Of a stretch of DNA of 20,217 bases, positions 10,401 through 16,721 are shown piece by piece. The position numbers and the translations under genes are program-made. Every line of letters starts with the position of its first letter. The stretch's first letter is position 1. The stretch comes from Thermoflexales bacterium (GTDB lineage: Bacteria > Chloroflexota > Anaerolineae > Fen-1058), in NCBI GenBank assembly GCA_016931085.1, contig JAFGFO010000388.1, forward strand, positions 1 through 20,217, written 5' to 3'. Under the pieces are notes generated by a model. The model was given only the letters and a program-made list of their open reading frames with translations, had not been told where the DNA came from and ran no database searches.

Positions 10401-10919
10401 AACCTGGAAGAGTATCGCCTGAGGACTGACCCGCACCGGCCCGATACGGATTGGGACCGCTGGTCCGACGGCGAAGAATACACCGCCGGGAGCGACCCGC
10501 TTCACCGGGGAGAGATCTCGGTGACGGCCGTGCTCTCCGGCGTCATTCCGCTGCCGCGCCTCCAGGTGGACAAGGCTCGCCTGATCTTCCGAGCCTACAT
10601 AGACGGCCCCGACCCGGCCGCGCAGGCGCTGTGGGCAAGCAACGAGGGAGGAGGCGTGCTCACGCCGGCGTTCACGACCAAGACCTCCTGGTTGAGTCTG
10701 TCCGCCTGCCGGGGTTTTGACCCTCGCTGCCGCTCGGTGAGCGTCGACAAGAGCGGCCTCGGCCGCGGGCGCTATACGGGATATATCACGGTCGCCGGCG
10801 CCCCCCAAAGCCGCACGCAGGCCAGCCCGCAGACGGTCAGGGTCGATCTGTGGCTGTTTGAAGGCAGTCCGCAGTTGCCCTATTCTGTGTACGTGCCGTT
10901 GATCTTGAAGGACTCGTAA
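4482..10919 (+). CDS. Giant secreted, putatively lipid-anchored multidomain surface protein
   Basis: A 2145-residue exported protein. ATG 4482 is chosen because AAAGGA lies 6 nt upstream and the next residues form a signal peptide ending in LLANC (Cys20), an imperfect lipobox. About residues 85-345 match the N-terminal region common in RHS and DNRLRE proteins (INYQAEDGSWQPIDARF; closing GRTYPAVLDPT). About 355-565 resemble a DNRLRE-type beta-sandwich (SLIRFNALPNLPPGY, VVRRVTSQWDPGSVAWGN). The middle (570-1700) is beta-rich with paired cysteines and no family I can name. Two fibronectin-III-like modules lie near 1720-1940. An Asp/Asn-rich thrombospondin-3-like Ca-binding stretch follows (NHNGVPDDWE; DPDRDGLTNLEEY), then a BACON-like domain (about 2017-2127). 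The C-terminus is YSVYVPLILKDS. No catalytic motif is visible. It probably acts in adhesion, carbohydrate binding or as an envelope scaffold. An in-frame 48-nt palindromic element encodes residues 230-245. Confidence 0.85.
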   Translation: MKTQSFFATVIALSVLLANCAAPIAQVAAPRTAPQPAAQALEVGPPAAQAPAQPDPSQSQAISFQQVLTQPASSSASQARSTPGLLDSAYVSDRELGDGRRQALISSSPINYQAEDGSWQPIDARFESVPGGFVNRTNALKISAGERQAVLRLQNGKNLVGWEPQSVVLTAAGGEETVLAEVLDAGAAVTGTLSKDGRTIHYTHNWTLPGLSEELSSGPGQVEQSLVFASPPLPRAGEEGQGGGGTFLTLRATLHLLGGAGLYADGARQSDAFTTTGAVEIRDAQGQTVLALAPARAFEQARPGTGTSGRYRLAPQQEGEWQVAVDTAWAWWADPGRTYPAVLDPTMQVLQPLDAVKLINAAFCAWELHPSDDPAPCIAVGRRPDCPNATQRSLIRFNALPNLPPGYAIEKAELILTPIRGYYHVLGGTPVMATADVVVRRVTSQWDPGSVAWGNYQVDPSPVDGVRALATFAPAYGSSIYMGELWTLQAGAAGIVSDWLDGQNYGLELALADEGSCSGNTCQFIEIPHPSLWPADEMFKDKPWMWQLSSGGGIMLFITYTPPTLEDGVPYHYGNDDPPSPPTSGADFARSYHSYNLPASGSNWTAVGVKGLQRKIVGPDDVRLLKAGNLAMDIVCSGNWMCGSDLSQGTFGEPNYVIFRGDPATQGMRARVHPPNYDDPRNAELNRYVIEARSSEPFPGGLLFTANTAYTHTFTMRSTELLRAFDLTLVDDTRVWIDVSPSNWMRARAFQPIGSGFWHLKDSSQARSGAFEVKSGEGGVWGLVLDYRGDALYIPSLVSSASRQASLVDPVTVTVQVKVIACALDAIPDPQTGGCLQVTQPTVITPYHDVGPYRVYAEDGFDPNPAAPAWKTRKVQNGHAPFVGWAASGSTQSLVAVNGPIYLNEGAGTLSLSGAKGLVYLAYFDPPSTTPAMQLIWEGDFHGFPNPAQPDYGHLRIDFSYPPVYVLPLDANDATSADIKIDVQSQLAEGTATLTRQVETAPNSTETFTFLLNWWVSASAYPSNSTLAFQGGPSQASVGSLTLHFGSNWSVDLDTQHFMPPGRFTNLRNAAGRIVQPDGLGGTWLEVQSLILPLEAGLPAPGGGIAYCQGNCLDVRAPDDTLTFVNRKWKMPDVTVTGNAQTVMFSRPGQLKVFSTDQPNAVSDVGVPFSFRSFEGEVSVERRACPDSADTSPVTVIHGETRLALPGLGSDTNPSQMIAAEFYLCESSLRQVSLSFKSSPGIPVGNTGVWVDSLTGRVTLDESHTEIQLRDVHFYAGPGLVDGSATVTIDTRGLFDIQASGRVIAAVGFEGHAWVSWDPLDTGVDVGAHYSDWLTGQVYAHLWKGQGWQHKYSWLPDDDETHFAGSISARITIHEGQAFEWWWIDIPPCDITFGIAVAFGQFCSNAACTAYEWGVKGAFSVAGYDIGLYYGFSSGFDFILGSDDHVLIDQYGGSVAASVAMAAGRGPSRAPLVGGKPAAFTVLGVPDPSAPVYTRPLTVSANTGSFLVGMSWDQGAPQLTLVNPDGDEITPDNAASFGVAVSMTLGEGNAILYGTRNPAVGTWYARVSSATLETNYQMAYFANKKAPPVTLDTPAADEVFATNNISYTIQWGAPADSPLAISLYYSVTETSVLTPDQKCGGVIVEHLPITATQFEWDMSYLASGRYHVYAQVSEPQLVAPGYLTQTRPYSLSGQLPGFVTLHAPGTIKITDATPPAMPISPTLVDLGDAVQACWEPNREHDLAGYVLLYWTQDWQGSWRGRKLRVPAAVPYPPPPDRPKECVRIGGLNGGNMVDVKTSAYDASGNLSVYQDHYISHVVSFDPPALVLSPAPLTGTVKTTGTVELTHSLVLTWTPVLPLCVFPPCGRYLLYYAREAPAGPGLPGSGAANGPSPLTLVPRLGWRFMEVEGLAMGFRYHFVVQAVDAGGRLGPLSNELVLLLTDGVDANHNGVPDDWEIAHDITDLNADPDRDGLTNLEEYRLRTDPHRPDTDWDRWSDGEEYTAGSDPLHRGEISVTAVLSGVIPLPRLQVDKARLIFRAYIDGPDPAAQALWASNEGGGVLTPAFTTKTSWLSLSACRGFDPRCRSVSVDKSGLGRGRYTGYITVAGAPQSRTQASPQTVRVDLWLFEGSPQLPYSVYVPLILKDS
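5169..5216 (+). repeat. 48-nt GC-rich palindromic element in frame inside the giant protein gene
   Basis: The stretch has C-runs on its left, an imperfect stem (CTCCCGC against GCGGGCGAG) and G-runs on its right. That is the form of the 'CTCCCxCTCCCGC...GCGGGAGAGGGGGxxGGGGG' intergenic palindromes common in GC-rich bacterial genomes. It is exactly 16 codons long and encodes SPPLPRAGEEGQGGGG. Removing it would join QSLVFA directly to TFLTLRATLHL, a smooth beta-strand context. Its shape and length are seen; its origin as an inserted repeat is inferred. Confidence 0.6.
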
Positions 10920-10951
10920 CGGTCTGACGATCAGAGTTATCCCAATCATTT

Positions 10952-11107
10952 TCAGACAGCACCGACCGTCGAGAGCTCGTTCACTTCGGGGGGGATGATT
11001 TTGAGCTCTTCCGAGGTGACATCCCCCGCCATTTTCTGCGGGATGCGTTTGCACCGTTCGCAGTCCGCGATGGATAAATACTTTTTGTCGTCCATTGGTA
11101 TTTGCAT
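10952..11107 (-). CDS. 51-aa CxxC microprotein
   Basis: A short minus-strand frame encodes 51 residues: MQIPMDDKKYLSIADCERCK, then a Lys/Glu-rich middle and a C-terminus ending STVGAV. The single Cys-x-x-Cys pair (C16, C19) could bind a metal as half of a zinc knuckle, or act as a redox pair. The composition looks like real protein, and the frame sits in the gap between convergent genes, 32 nt from the end of the giant gene. Neither the ATG at 11107 nor the in-frame ATG at 11095 has a Shine-Dalgarno sequence. A TATAAT box overlaps the first ATG, which favours 11095 and near-leaderless translation. It lies 53 nt after the MFS gene on the same strand. I do not recognise a family; it could also be a chance frame. 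Confidence 0.5.
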   Translation of the reverse strand: MQIPMDDKKYLSIADCERCKRIPQKMAGDVTSEELKIIPPEVNELSTVGAV

Positions 11108-11135
11108 TATAGGACAAATTGGGCAAAAATGCTAA
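11106..11135 (-). promoter_or_regulatory. Promoter for the CxxC microprotein
   Basis: On the minus strand a perfect TATAAT (11111-11106) is preceded at 18 nt by TTAGCA (11135-11130). Transcription would start near 11099, only about 4 nt before the in-frame ATG at 11095, which implies an almost leaderless mRNA. Function is inferred. Confidence 0.45.
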
Positions 11136-11160
11136 TGGGCTATCGGAATAGCCAGGCAAT

Positions 11161-12402
11161 TTAGGCAGGAAGGGCTTCCGGCCTGGTTGGGGCAAAGCGT
11201 TCTTGCGCGCCCAAGCGCAGGTGCAAGGCGTAAAAGCTCAAGGCCGAAATCGCGCACAAGATCCCGCCAACGTACCACAGGAGATTGGGGTTATAATTGT
11301 CCAAGATGATCCCGGCCGCGCCAGGGCCAAGGGCAGCCGGGATGCCCCAACTCAATCCAAAGACCGCCATGTAACGGCCGCGCATATCGACCGGCGCAAA
11401 GTTGGCTGCCAATGCCTGTGAGGTCGGCACGACGATCATCTCGCCAATGGTAATGATCACGACCGCCAGCGCAAACAAGCCATAGAGCGAAACAAAGCCA
11501 AACATCCCAAAACCGAGCATGTAAAAAACCGTTCCGAGCGCCATCATCAAGAAAGGCGGGCGGCGCTTGATGAGGCGCGTGACCCAAAACTGGAACAGGA
11601 TGACGGTGATGGCGCTGGTCGTCAGCAAGAAACCGTAGCCTTGCGGCTGGATGCCGTGGTGGTCACGCAGGTACACCGACAGTGAATTGTACAATTGCTG
11701 GTACACGACGCCCATCAGCATGGCGGCGATCAGAAAGGCCATGTAGGCAAAATTGCGCAGGACCAGGCTGTAGCCGGCGAAGGTTTCCAGGATGCTCTCG
11801 TGAGCTTGCTCGACCTGGCCCTGCGGCTTGGTTTCTGGCATGAGCGCGTAGAACAACACGGCGACCAGGCAACTGATCGCGGCGTCCGTGACAAACAGGG
11901 CAAAAAAAGACCTGGTGGCCACAAATCCCCCAATGGTTGGGCCGATGATCCACGCCAGGTTGCCGACCACTCGCAGGATGCCAAAGCCTTCCTGGCGCTG
12001 CTTCTCCGGGAGAATGTCGGCAATCATCGCCCCGTGAGCGGGGCTGGCAATGTCCCCTAGCAAGCCGATCACGGCTGCAAGTGGGTACAACGCCACAAAC
12101 TCGCTGACGGTCCCGAGCGTCAGGGTGCTGAGCGCGCTAAAGACCAGCCCGAACAAAATCAGCTTGCGCCGCCCGAAGCGATCGGTGAGCGCGCCGCCAA
12201 TCATCCCGCCCAACAGGCCAAAGATGGAAAATATTCCCAGGATGATGCCGGCTTGGGTCATGCCCACCTCGAAGTGTGCGGTGATGTACAACGCGAAGAA
12301 GGGAAAGAGCATCGTCCCGCCCACACGGTCGATGAAGGACGTCAGCACGACGACCCAGAATTTCCTGGGGAACTCGTTCAAGACATGCAAGATTTTATTC
12401 AT
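11161..12402 (-). CDS. Major facilitator superfamily transporter (drug-exporter type)
   Basis: A 413-residue integral membrane protein with about 12 hydrophobic segments. The loop between segments 2 and 3 carries the MFS motif A, GGALTDRFGRRK (residues 69-80), with Asp74, Arg75, Gly77 and Arg78. Length and motif fit the proton-coupled DHA1-like exporter group; the substrate cannot be read from sequence. A charged stretch near the middle (after LMPETKPQGQVEQAHES) is the usual cytoplasmic loop between the two six-helix halves. ATG 12402 has AGGAAA about 6 nt upstream. The gene is transcribed divergently from the acyl-CoA synthetase gene, and its leader holds one copy of a 36-bp element also found upstream of the metallohydrolase gene. 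Confidence 0.9.
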   Translation of the reverse strand: MNKILHVLNEFPRKFWVVVLTSFIDRVGGTMLFPFFALYITAHFEVGMTQAGIILGIFSIFGLLGGMIGGALTDRFGRRKLILFGLVFSALSTLTLGTVSEFVALYPLAAVIGLLGDIASPAHGAMIADILPEKQRQEGFGILRVVGNLAWIIGPTIGGFVATRSFFALFVTDAAISCLVAVLFYALMPETKPQGQVEQAHESILETFAGYSLVLRNFAYMAFLIAAMLMGVVYQQLYNSLSVYLRDHHGIQPQGYGFLLTTSAITVILFQFWVTRLIKRRPPFLMMALGTVFYMLGFGMFGFVSLYGLFALAVVIITIGEMIVVPTSQALAANFAPVDMRGRYMAVFGLSWGIPAALGPGAAGIILDNYNPNLLWYVGGILCAISALSFYALHLRLGAQERFAPTRPEALPA

Positions 12403-12483
12403 GGTTATTTCCTATTAGCTTGTGTGCAATTTCGTTTTGGCTTGCGGATGTATTTCTATGTACGCCTTGCCGCTCTATCATGA

Positions 12484-12519
12484 CGCTATGATACCATGTC
12501 ATCCACAAGAACGCCACAG
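12484..12519 (-). promoter_or_regulatory. 36-bp repeated element, copy A, with extended -10 facing the MFS gene
   Basis: Read on the minus strand, this copy matches the one at 19380-19415 at 27 of 36 positions without gaps; most differences are transitions. It contains TGGTATCAT, an extended -10 box (TATCAT at 12493-12488), placing a start near 12481 and a leader of about 79 nt before the MFS ATG. TATCAT is also mirrored across 6 nt by the downstream ATGATA, making an inverted repeat at 12476-12493 over the start region, a possible operator. The remaining 12403-12721 intergenic sequence holds the divergent promoter and hairpin described separately and no gene. Confidence 0.5.
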
Positions 12520-12650
12520 ACCTATAGCCGTGTAAAGCGCGATCGCGGACTCTTGGCCTCGCACTTTTCTGTACCGCAGGGCCAAAGCGGTCTTGTTGGC
12601 TGTCCACGGCGACTTTTGACACGACATGACCACTGATGTGCTCATTAATC

Positions 12651-12659
12651 TGTTATAAT
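12651..12659 (+). promoter_or_regulatory. Extended -10 promoter of the acyl-CoA synthetase gene
   Basis: TGTTATAAT (12651-12659) is a perfect extended -10 element. No good -35 box is seen at 16-18 nt, which extended -10 promoters tolerate. Transcription should begin near 12666, about 56 nt before the ATG. Confidence 0.55.
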
Positions 12660-12667
12660 AGATGGTG

Positions 12668-12692
12668 TCCTGGCCGGCGCCCCCGGCCAGGA
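12668..12692 (+). other. Perfect 10-bp stem-loop at the start of the acyl-CoA synthetase mRNA
   Basis: TCCTGGCCGG (12668-12677) pairs perfectly with CCGGCCAGGA (12683-12692) around a 5-nt loop. It begins about 2 nt after the predicted transcription start and about 30 nt before the ATG, so it does not hide the ribosome site (GAGAGG, 5 nt from the ATG). A 5'-terminal stem of this strength would be expected to stabilise the mRNA; early attenuation or protein binding are alternatives. No T-run follows. Confidence 0.5.
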
Positions 12693-12721
12693 GCCTCGTA
12701 TTCGAAAAGTGAGAGGTTTTT

Positions 12722-14824
12722 ATGGACAAGCTTTTTTCTCCGTCGAGCGTCGTCGTCGTCGGCGTGTCGGAGCGCGACGATAACCTGGCTCGCAACATTG
12801 TGGCCAACTTGATCGAGTTCAACTATCCCGGCACCCTGTACCTAGTGGGCCGCCAGGCCGGGCAGCTTTTCGGACGCCCCATTGTAGCCTCGCTCGACCA
12901 GGTCCCGGACGGCGTCGACGTGGCCGCCATGCTGGTGCCGGCCGCCAGCACGCCGGACCTGATCGAGGCGTGTGGGCAAAAGGGTATCCGCTACGTCGTG
13001 ATCGCCTCGGGCGGCTTTGGCGAATTTGGCGCGGCCGGCCAGGAACTCCAGGCGCGTGTCAAGCAGGTGGCGCGCCGCTGGGGCGTGCGCGTCGTCGGCC
13101 CGAACGGCTTGGGTGTGCTGAACCCCGCCTACGGCACGTGCTTGCCGTTCGTGCGGCTTTTGCGCGCAGCCTTGCGGCCTGGCTCCATCGGCGTGTTGGC
13201 TCAAAGCGGGGGGGTGACGCTGAGTTATGTTTTTGCTCTGCAGGCGGCCGGCCTGGGGACGAGCCTGGTCGTCAGCATGGGCAACAAGCTCGACCTGAAC
13301 GAGGTCGATTACCTGCCCTATTTGCTGGACGACGAGCGAACGCGTCTGGTGTGCTTGTACCTGGAAAGCCTGGCCGACGGGCGGGCCTTGTTCGAGCTGG
13401 CGCGCGCGGCGCGCAAGCCGGTCGTGCTCCACAAGGCCAATGTATCTTCGAGCAGCGCGGCCGTTGCCATTTCGCACACCGCCGCGTTGGCCACGGACGA
13501 GCGCCTCGTCGAGGCGGCCGCCGCACAAGCGGGCATGGTGGCCTGTTCCAGCTTTCGCCAGGCCGTCGAGTGCGCCAAGTCGTTTACGCTGCCGCCGGTG
13601 CGCGGGCGCAACTTGATCGTGTTCGCCCGATCGGGCGGGCACGCCGTTATCGCCGCCGACGCCGCCGAGGCGCATGGCTTTCGCCTCCTTCCCTTTGGCG
13701 CCGAGTTCCTGGCCCGTGCCCGGCAAGCCTTCCGGGCAGGCGTGCTGGAGCCGGCCAACCCGCTCGACCTGGGCCTGATTTTCGATTTCGATATAGGCGG
13801 CCGGCTGCTTCAAGACGCGCTCGAGTTGAACGCGGCCGCCTTGACCAAGTCCGGTGCCGCGCGTGCGGACGCCGTCTTGTTCATCCACGCGCGCACCTCG
13901 CCGGCCGAGCACCCCGGCTCGGTGCGCTTGCTGCAAACCATCGCCCGCTTGTCACGCCAGTTCGATTTGCCTGTCGCCGCTTGCGTGCCGGACGAGATGC
14001 GGGTGGTAGTAGAGTTTCAAGATCAACTGGATTTCCCGCTCTTTACCGACATCGACGACGCCGTGCAGGCTCTGGCCGCCTCGCGCGACTTTTACGCCCG
14101 GCCTGGCCCGCTCCCCCCAGTGGAGGCGAGCGAGCTGGCCGGCTACGACCGCGCGGCGATCGAGCAGGCGCTGGCCGGCGCGTCCGGCGAGTTGTCCCTC
14201 GATCGCGCGCTCCAATTGTGCGGCGCGTGCGGCCTGCCCCTGGCTGAGTGGGGCCTGGCTACCGACGCCCCACAGGCGCTCGGCCTGGCTGCTCGCCTGG
14301 GTTATCCCCTGGCAGTCAAGGTCGTGGCGGGAGACATCTCGCACAAGTCCGACGTGGGGGGTGTGGTGGTGAACGTCGCCGATGACCATGCGCTGACCGG
14401 CGTGGTGGACGACATGCTCTCGCGGCTGTCACGCTCGGCGCGGGTCGAGGGGGTGCTGCTGCAAAAAATGGCGTCTGGCCAGCAAGTCATCCTGGGCGGC
14501 CGGCGCGACCCCTCCTTTGGGCCGGTGGTCATGTTCGGTTTGGGCGGCATTTACGCCGAGGTGTTGGCCGACGTGTCGTTTCGCCTGGCGCCGCTAGCGC
14601 GCTGCGAGGCCGAGGCGATGATCGACCAGGTCAAGGCTGGCCGGCTGCTGCGCGGCGTGCGAGGGCAGCCGGCGGCCGACGTGGCGGCCGTGGTGGATGG
14701 CTTGCTGCGCCTGTCGCGCTTGATGTGCGACGCGCCGCAAATCGTCGAGGTAGACGTCAATCCCTTGATCGTCTCCGAACACGGCGCACTGGTCGTGGAC
14801 GCGCGCGTGAGGGTGGGGGCGTAA
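12722..14824 (+). CDS. ADP-forming acyl-CoA synthetase (acetate--CoA ligase type), fused alpha-beta subunits
   Basis: A 700-residue cytoplasmic enzyme of the NDP-forming acyl-CoA synthetase family, which interconverts acyl-CoA + ADP + phosphate with acid + CoA + ATP. In fermenters this is a substrate-level ATP-forming step. Residues 1-135 are the CoA-binding Rossmann domain (SSVVVVGVSERDDNLARN). About 150-300 are the succinyl-CoA-ligase-like domain, opening GSIGVLAQSGGVTLSY; His252 in AISHTAALATDE is the expected phosphohistidine. About 475-695 form the ATP-grasp domain (YPLAVKVVAGDISHKSDVGG; EVDVNPLIV). The alpha-beta order and length match single-chain bacterial enzymes. Substrate range (acetate, branched or aryl acids) cannot be told. 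It ends 24 nt from the convergent phosphatase gene. An aldehyde:ferredoxin oxidoreductase remnant lies about 5 kb away; intact versions of that enzyme often supply acids in the same kind of metabolism. Confidence 0.9.
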   Translation: MDKLFSPSSVVVVGVSERDDNLARNIVANLIEFNYPGTLYLVGRQAGQLFGRPIVASLDQVPDGVDVAAMLVPAASTPDLIEACGQKGIRYVVIASGGFGEFGAAGQELQARVKQVARRWGVRVVGPNGLGVLNPAYGTCLPFVRLLRAALRPGSIGVLAQSGGVTLSYVFALQAAGLGTSLVVSMGNKLDLNEVDYLPYLLDDERTRLVCLYLESLADGRALFELARAARKPVVLHKANVSSSSAAVAISHTAALATDERLVEAAAAQAGMVACSSFRQAVECAKSFTLPPVRGRNLIVFARSGGHAVIAADAAEAHGFRLLPFGAEFLARARQAFRAGVLEPANPLDLGLIFDFDIGGRLLQDALELNAAALTKSGAARADAVLFIHARTSPAEHPGSVRLLQTIARLSRQFDLPVAACVPDEMRVVVEFQDQLDFPLFTDIDDAVQALAASRDFYARPGPLPPVEASELAGYDRAAIEQALAGASGELSLDRALQLCGACGLPLAEWGLATDAPQALGLAARLGYPLAVKVVAGDISHKSDVGGVVVNVADDHALTGVVDDMLSRLSRSARVEGVLLQKMASGQQVILGGRRDPSFGPVVMFGLGGIYAEVLADVSFRLAPLARCEAEAMIDQVKAGRLLRGVRGQPAADVAAVVDGLLRLSRLMCDAPQIVEVDVNPLIVSEHGALVVDARVRVGA

Positions 14825-14848
14825 TGGCGGCAGATGCGCGGCAGCCTT

Positions 14849-16654
14849 TTAGCCTGTTAGCCTGAGCACGATCAAAGTCATATCGTCGTGCTGTTCGGCC
14901 TGGCCCATGAACGCGCCTACGTCGGACAAGACCCATTCTTGCAGCTCTTGGGCGCTGCCGCCGGGCGCGTCTTGGATGCGCGCCAGCAGTCGCTCGAACC
15001 CGTACAACTCGCTGCTCTCATTCATCGCCTCGACCAGCCCGTCGCTGGAGAGGACCAACACGTCGCCCGGCTGCAGGGTGAGTGTCATAGACCGGTAGGC
15101 GGGGCTTTCTGGCATCACGCCCAAGGGCATCCCGCCAATGTCCAGGTAATGGCACCCGTCTCGCTGCTTGAGGATGGGCGCGACCATCCCGGCGTTGCCG
15201 ATGTGCGCCGTGTAATGAGCGCCGGCCGCTTCCAGCCGGACGTAACACAGGGCCGTGTTCATTCGAGTGGACGCCATGTGCGGATAGAGGGCTGTGTTCA
15301 TCTCAGCCAACAATTGCGCCACATCGGGCACCGCGCTCGCCTTGGCCTCCAGCATGGTGGTGGCGACGGCCATGTACAGCGCGGCAGGGATGCCTTTGCC
15401 GCTGACGTCGCCGACCGTCAGCCCGTAGCCGCCGGGTAGCTTGTGATAAGCATATAGATCGCCGCCCACTTCGCGTGCTGGCAGGCTGCGCGCCGCCAGG
15501 TCGATGCCGGGTATGAGGGGAACGGCCTGTGGCAGCAGGCTCGTCTGGATCGTGCTCGCCAGGGCCATCTCGCGCTGTTGGGCCTGTTGGGCGGCCTCTT
15601 CAGCGCGCCGCCGCGCGGTGATGTCGTGCAAAACCACCAATCGCCCGCTTTGTAAGCTGTTGGGATCGCTCAAAGGTGAGACGCGCAGATCATAGTAGCG
15701 TTGCTCTCCCTCTGGCCCCAGGCTGATTTCTGTCTGCAGGCTCGCGGTCGCCTGTAGCCACGGGAGGGAATCCTGGTGCCATTTGGCCAAGACTGGCTGA
15801 GCCGGCTGGCCGATCAAGTGAGCCGGCGCGAAACCGGTGAGCCGGCGCACAGCGGGATTGGCGTCAACGATGCGGCCGTCGTCGTCGATGGCCAACATGG
15901 CCGCGTCCATGTTGTCGATCAAGGTGTCGCGCGCGATGGGCCTGAGGTTGAACAGCCGGTAGCGAAGCAGCGCCCAAGCCCAAACCAGGCCGTTCAGCGC
16001 CAGCGCAAACGGCGTGATGGCAATGCGATGCCCGGAAAGCAGGGGGACGATGGGGATCAGCATATTCAACAGACCTGGAATCCACGCGCCCACCATTAGC
16101 GCGATGGCTTGCCGCCGCCGTACCCAGGCCGCGTCTCGCAGCGCCACCCAACCCAGCACGACGGTGGCGGCCAGGTTGAAGCTCATAAAATAAGCCGACC
16201 TCAGCGGATGCCAGGCGCCCATGCTGTTGATGCGCAGAAACAAAAAGGGCCACTCTTGCTGCTGTAGACCGGCGGTAGACCACAGGCGCGTATCGGCTGC
16301 GCCGGCCGCGATCGTCAGGGTGGCTGCCAGCGGGGCAAGCGCCAGGAGCGTCACTCCTGTTGGCGTCAGCCAGGCCCGCCGGCCGGCGAATTCGAGCGCG
16401 ATCATCAACAGGAGACAAGGCATCCATACTTCACATACGTAGCGGATGTGAAACCATACGTAGGCCAGTTCGCGCGAGGTGGTGAACATGGCCAAAAGAA
16501 TCATCAACGAATACCCCGTACTGGCTGTCACCAAGAGCATCAACATGGTCGCGCCTGGGGATCTCCGGCGCTGCCAGACGTATAACGCCAATCCCCCGCT
16601 GATCTCAACCGCGATGAATACCGCTAAGGTGTAGAAGACAAATTCTAGTGACAT
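14849..16654 (-). CDS. 7TM-PAS-SpoIIE (PP2C-type) serine phosphatase
   Basis: A 601-residue sensor phosphatase. Residues 1-230 contain about seven hydrophobic segments like the 7TM input domain of some histidine kinases. About 242-355 form a PAS domain (NMDAAMLAIDDDGRIVDANP). A short coiled linker (RRRAEEAAQQAQQREMALAS) leads into a SpoIIE/RsbU-type phosphatase domain (about 370-600). Metal-binding acidic residues are present: Asp399 in VGGDLYAY, Asp416 in VGDVSGKG and Asp590-Asp591 in HDDMTLIVL. The family dephosphorylates anti-anti-sigma (STAS) proteins in partner-switching pathways; no STAS or anti-sigma gene is in the window, so the partner is unknown. TGAGGA lies 7 nt before the ATG. It starts 67 nt after the metallohydrolase stop on the same strand, with no obvious terminator between, so co-transcription is likely. 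Confidence 0.9.
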   Translation of the reverse strand: MSLEFVFYTLAVFIAVEISGGLALYVWQRRRSPGATMLMLLVTASTGYSLMILLAMFTTSRELAYVWFHIRYVCEVWMPCLLLMIALEFAGRRAWLTPTGVTLLALAPLAATLTIAAGAADTRLWSTAGLQQQEWPFLFLRINSMGAWHPLRSAYFMSFNLAATVVLGWVALRDAAWVRRRQAIALMVGAWIPGLLNMLIPIVPLLSGHRIAITPFALALNGLVWAWALLRYRLFNLRPIARDTLIDNMDAAMLAIDDDGRIVDANPAVRRLTGFAPAHLIGQPAQPVLAKWHQDSLPWLQATASLQTEISLGPEGEQRYYDLRVSPLSDPNSLQSGRLVVLHDITARRRAEEAAQQAQQREMALASTIQTSLLPQAVPLIPGIDLAARSLPAREVGGDLYAYHKLPGGYGLTVGDVSGKGIPAALYMAVATTMLEAKASAVPDVAQLLAEMNTALYPHMASTRMNTALCYVRLEAAGAHYTAHIGNAGMVAPILKQRDGCHYLDIGGMPLGVMPESPAYRSMTLTLQPGDVLVLSSDGLVEAMNESSELYGFERLLARIQDAPGGSAQELQEWVLSDVGAFMGQAEQHDDMTLIVLRLTG

Positions 16655-16721
16655 TGTCTATTCCTCACGCGCTGCATTCAGTGTACTACGCTCTTCGTGA
16701 ACCTGCCCGGATCGAATAGCC

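Noticed and set aside
10922..10957. GTCTGA...TCAGAC inverted repeat between the convergent giant gene and CxxC microprotein gene, as a bidirectional terminator
   Set aside because: The arms are only 6 bp and about 24 nt apart, the inner hairpin is 5 bp, and no T-run follows on the plus side; not enough for a terminator call.
12540..12620. Possible decayed coding fragment reading LYRRAKAVLLAVHGDF before a stop, upstream of the acyl-CoA synthetase gene
   Set aside because: Only about 16 residues look protein-like, with a stop codon upstream and no start; too short to support a gene or assign a family.
12600..12625. TTGACA at 12615-12620 as the -35 box for the acyl-CoA synthetase promoter
   Set aside because: It is more than 30 nt from the TATAAT at 12654, far outside the 15-19 nt spacing needed.
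12842..13936. Minus-strand open frame of 364 codons within the acyl-CoA synthetase gene
   Set aside because: The plus frame carries full CoA-binding, His252 and ATP-grasp motifs; the opposite frame is Arg/Gln/His-rich shadow sequence.
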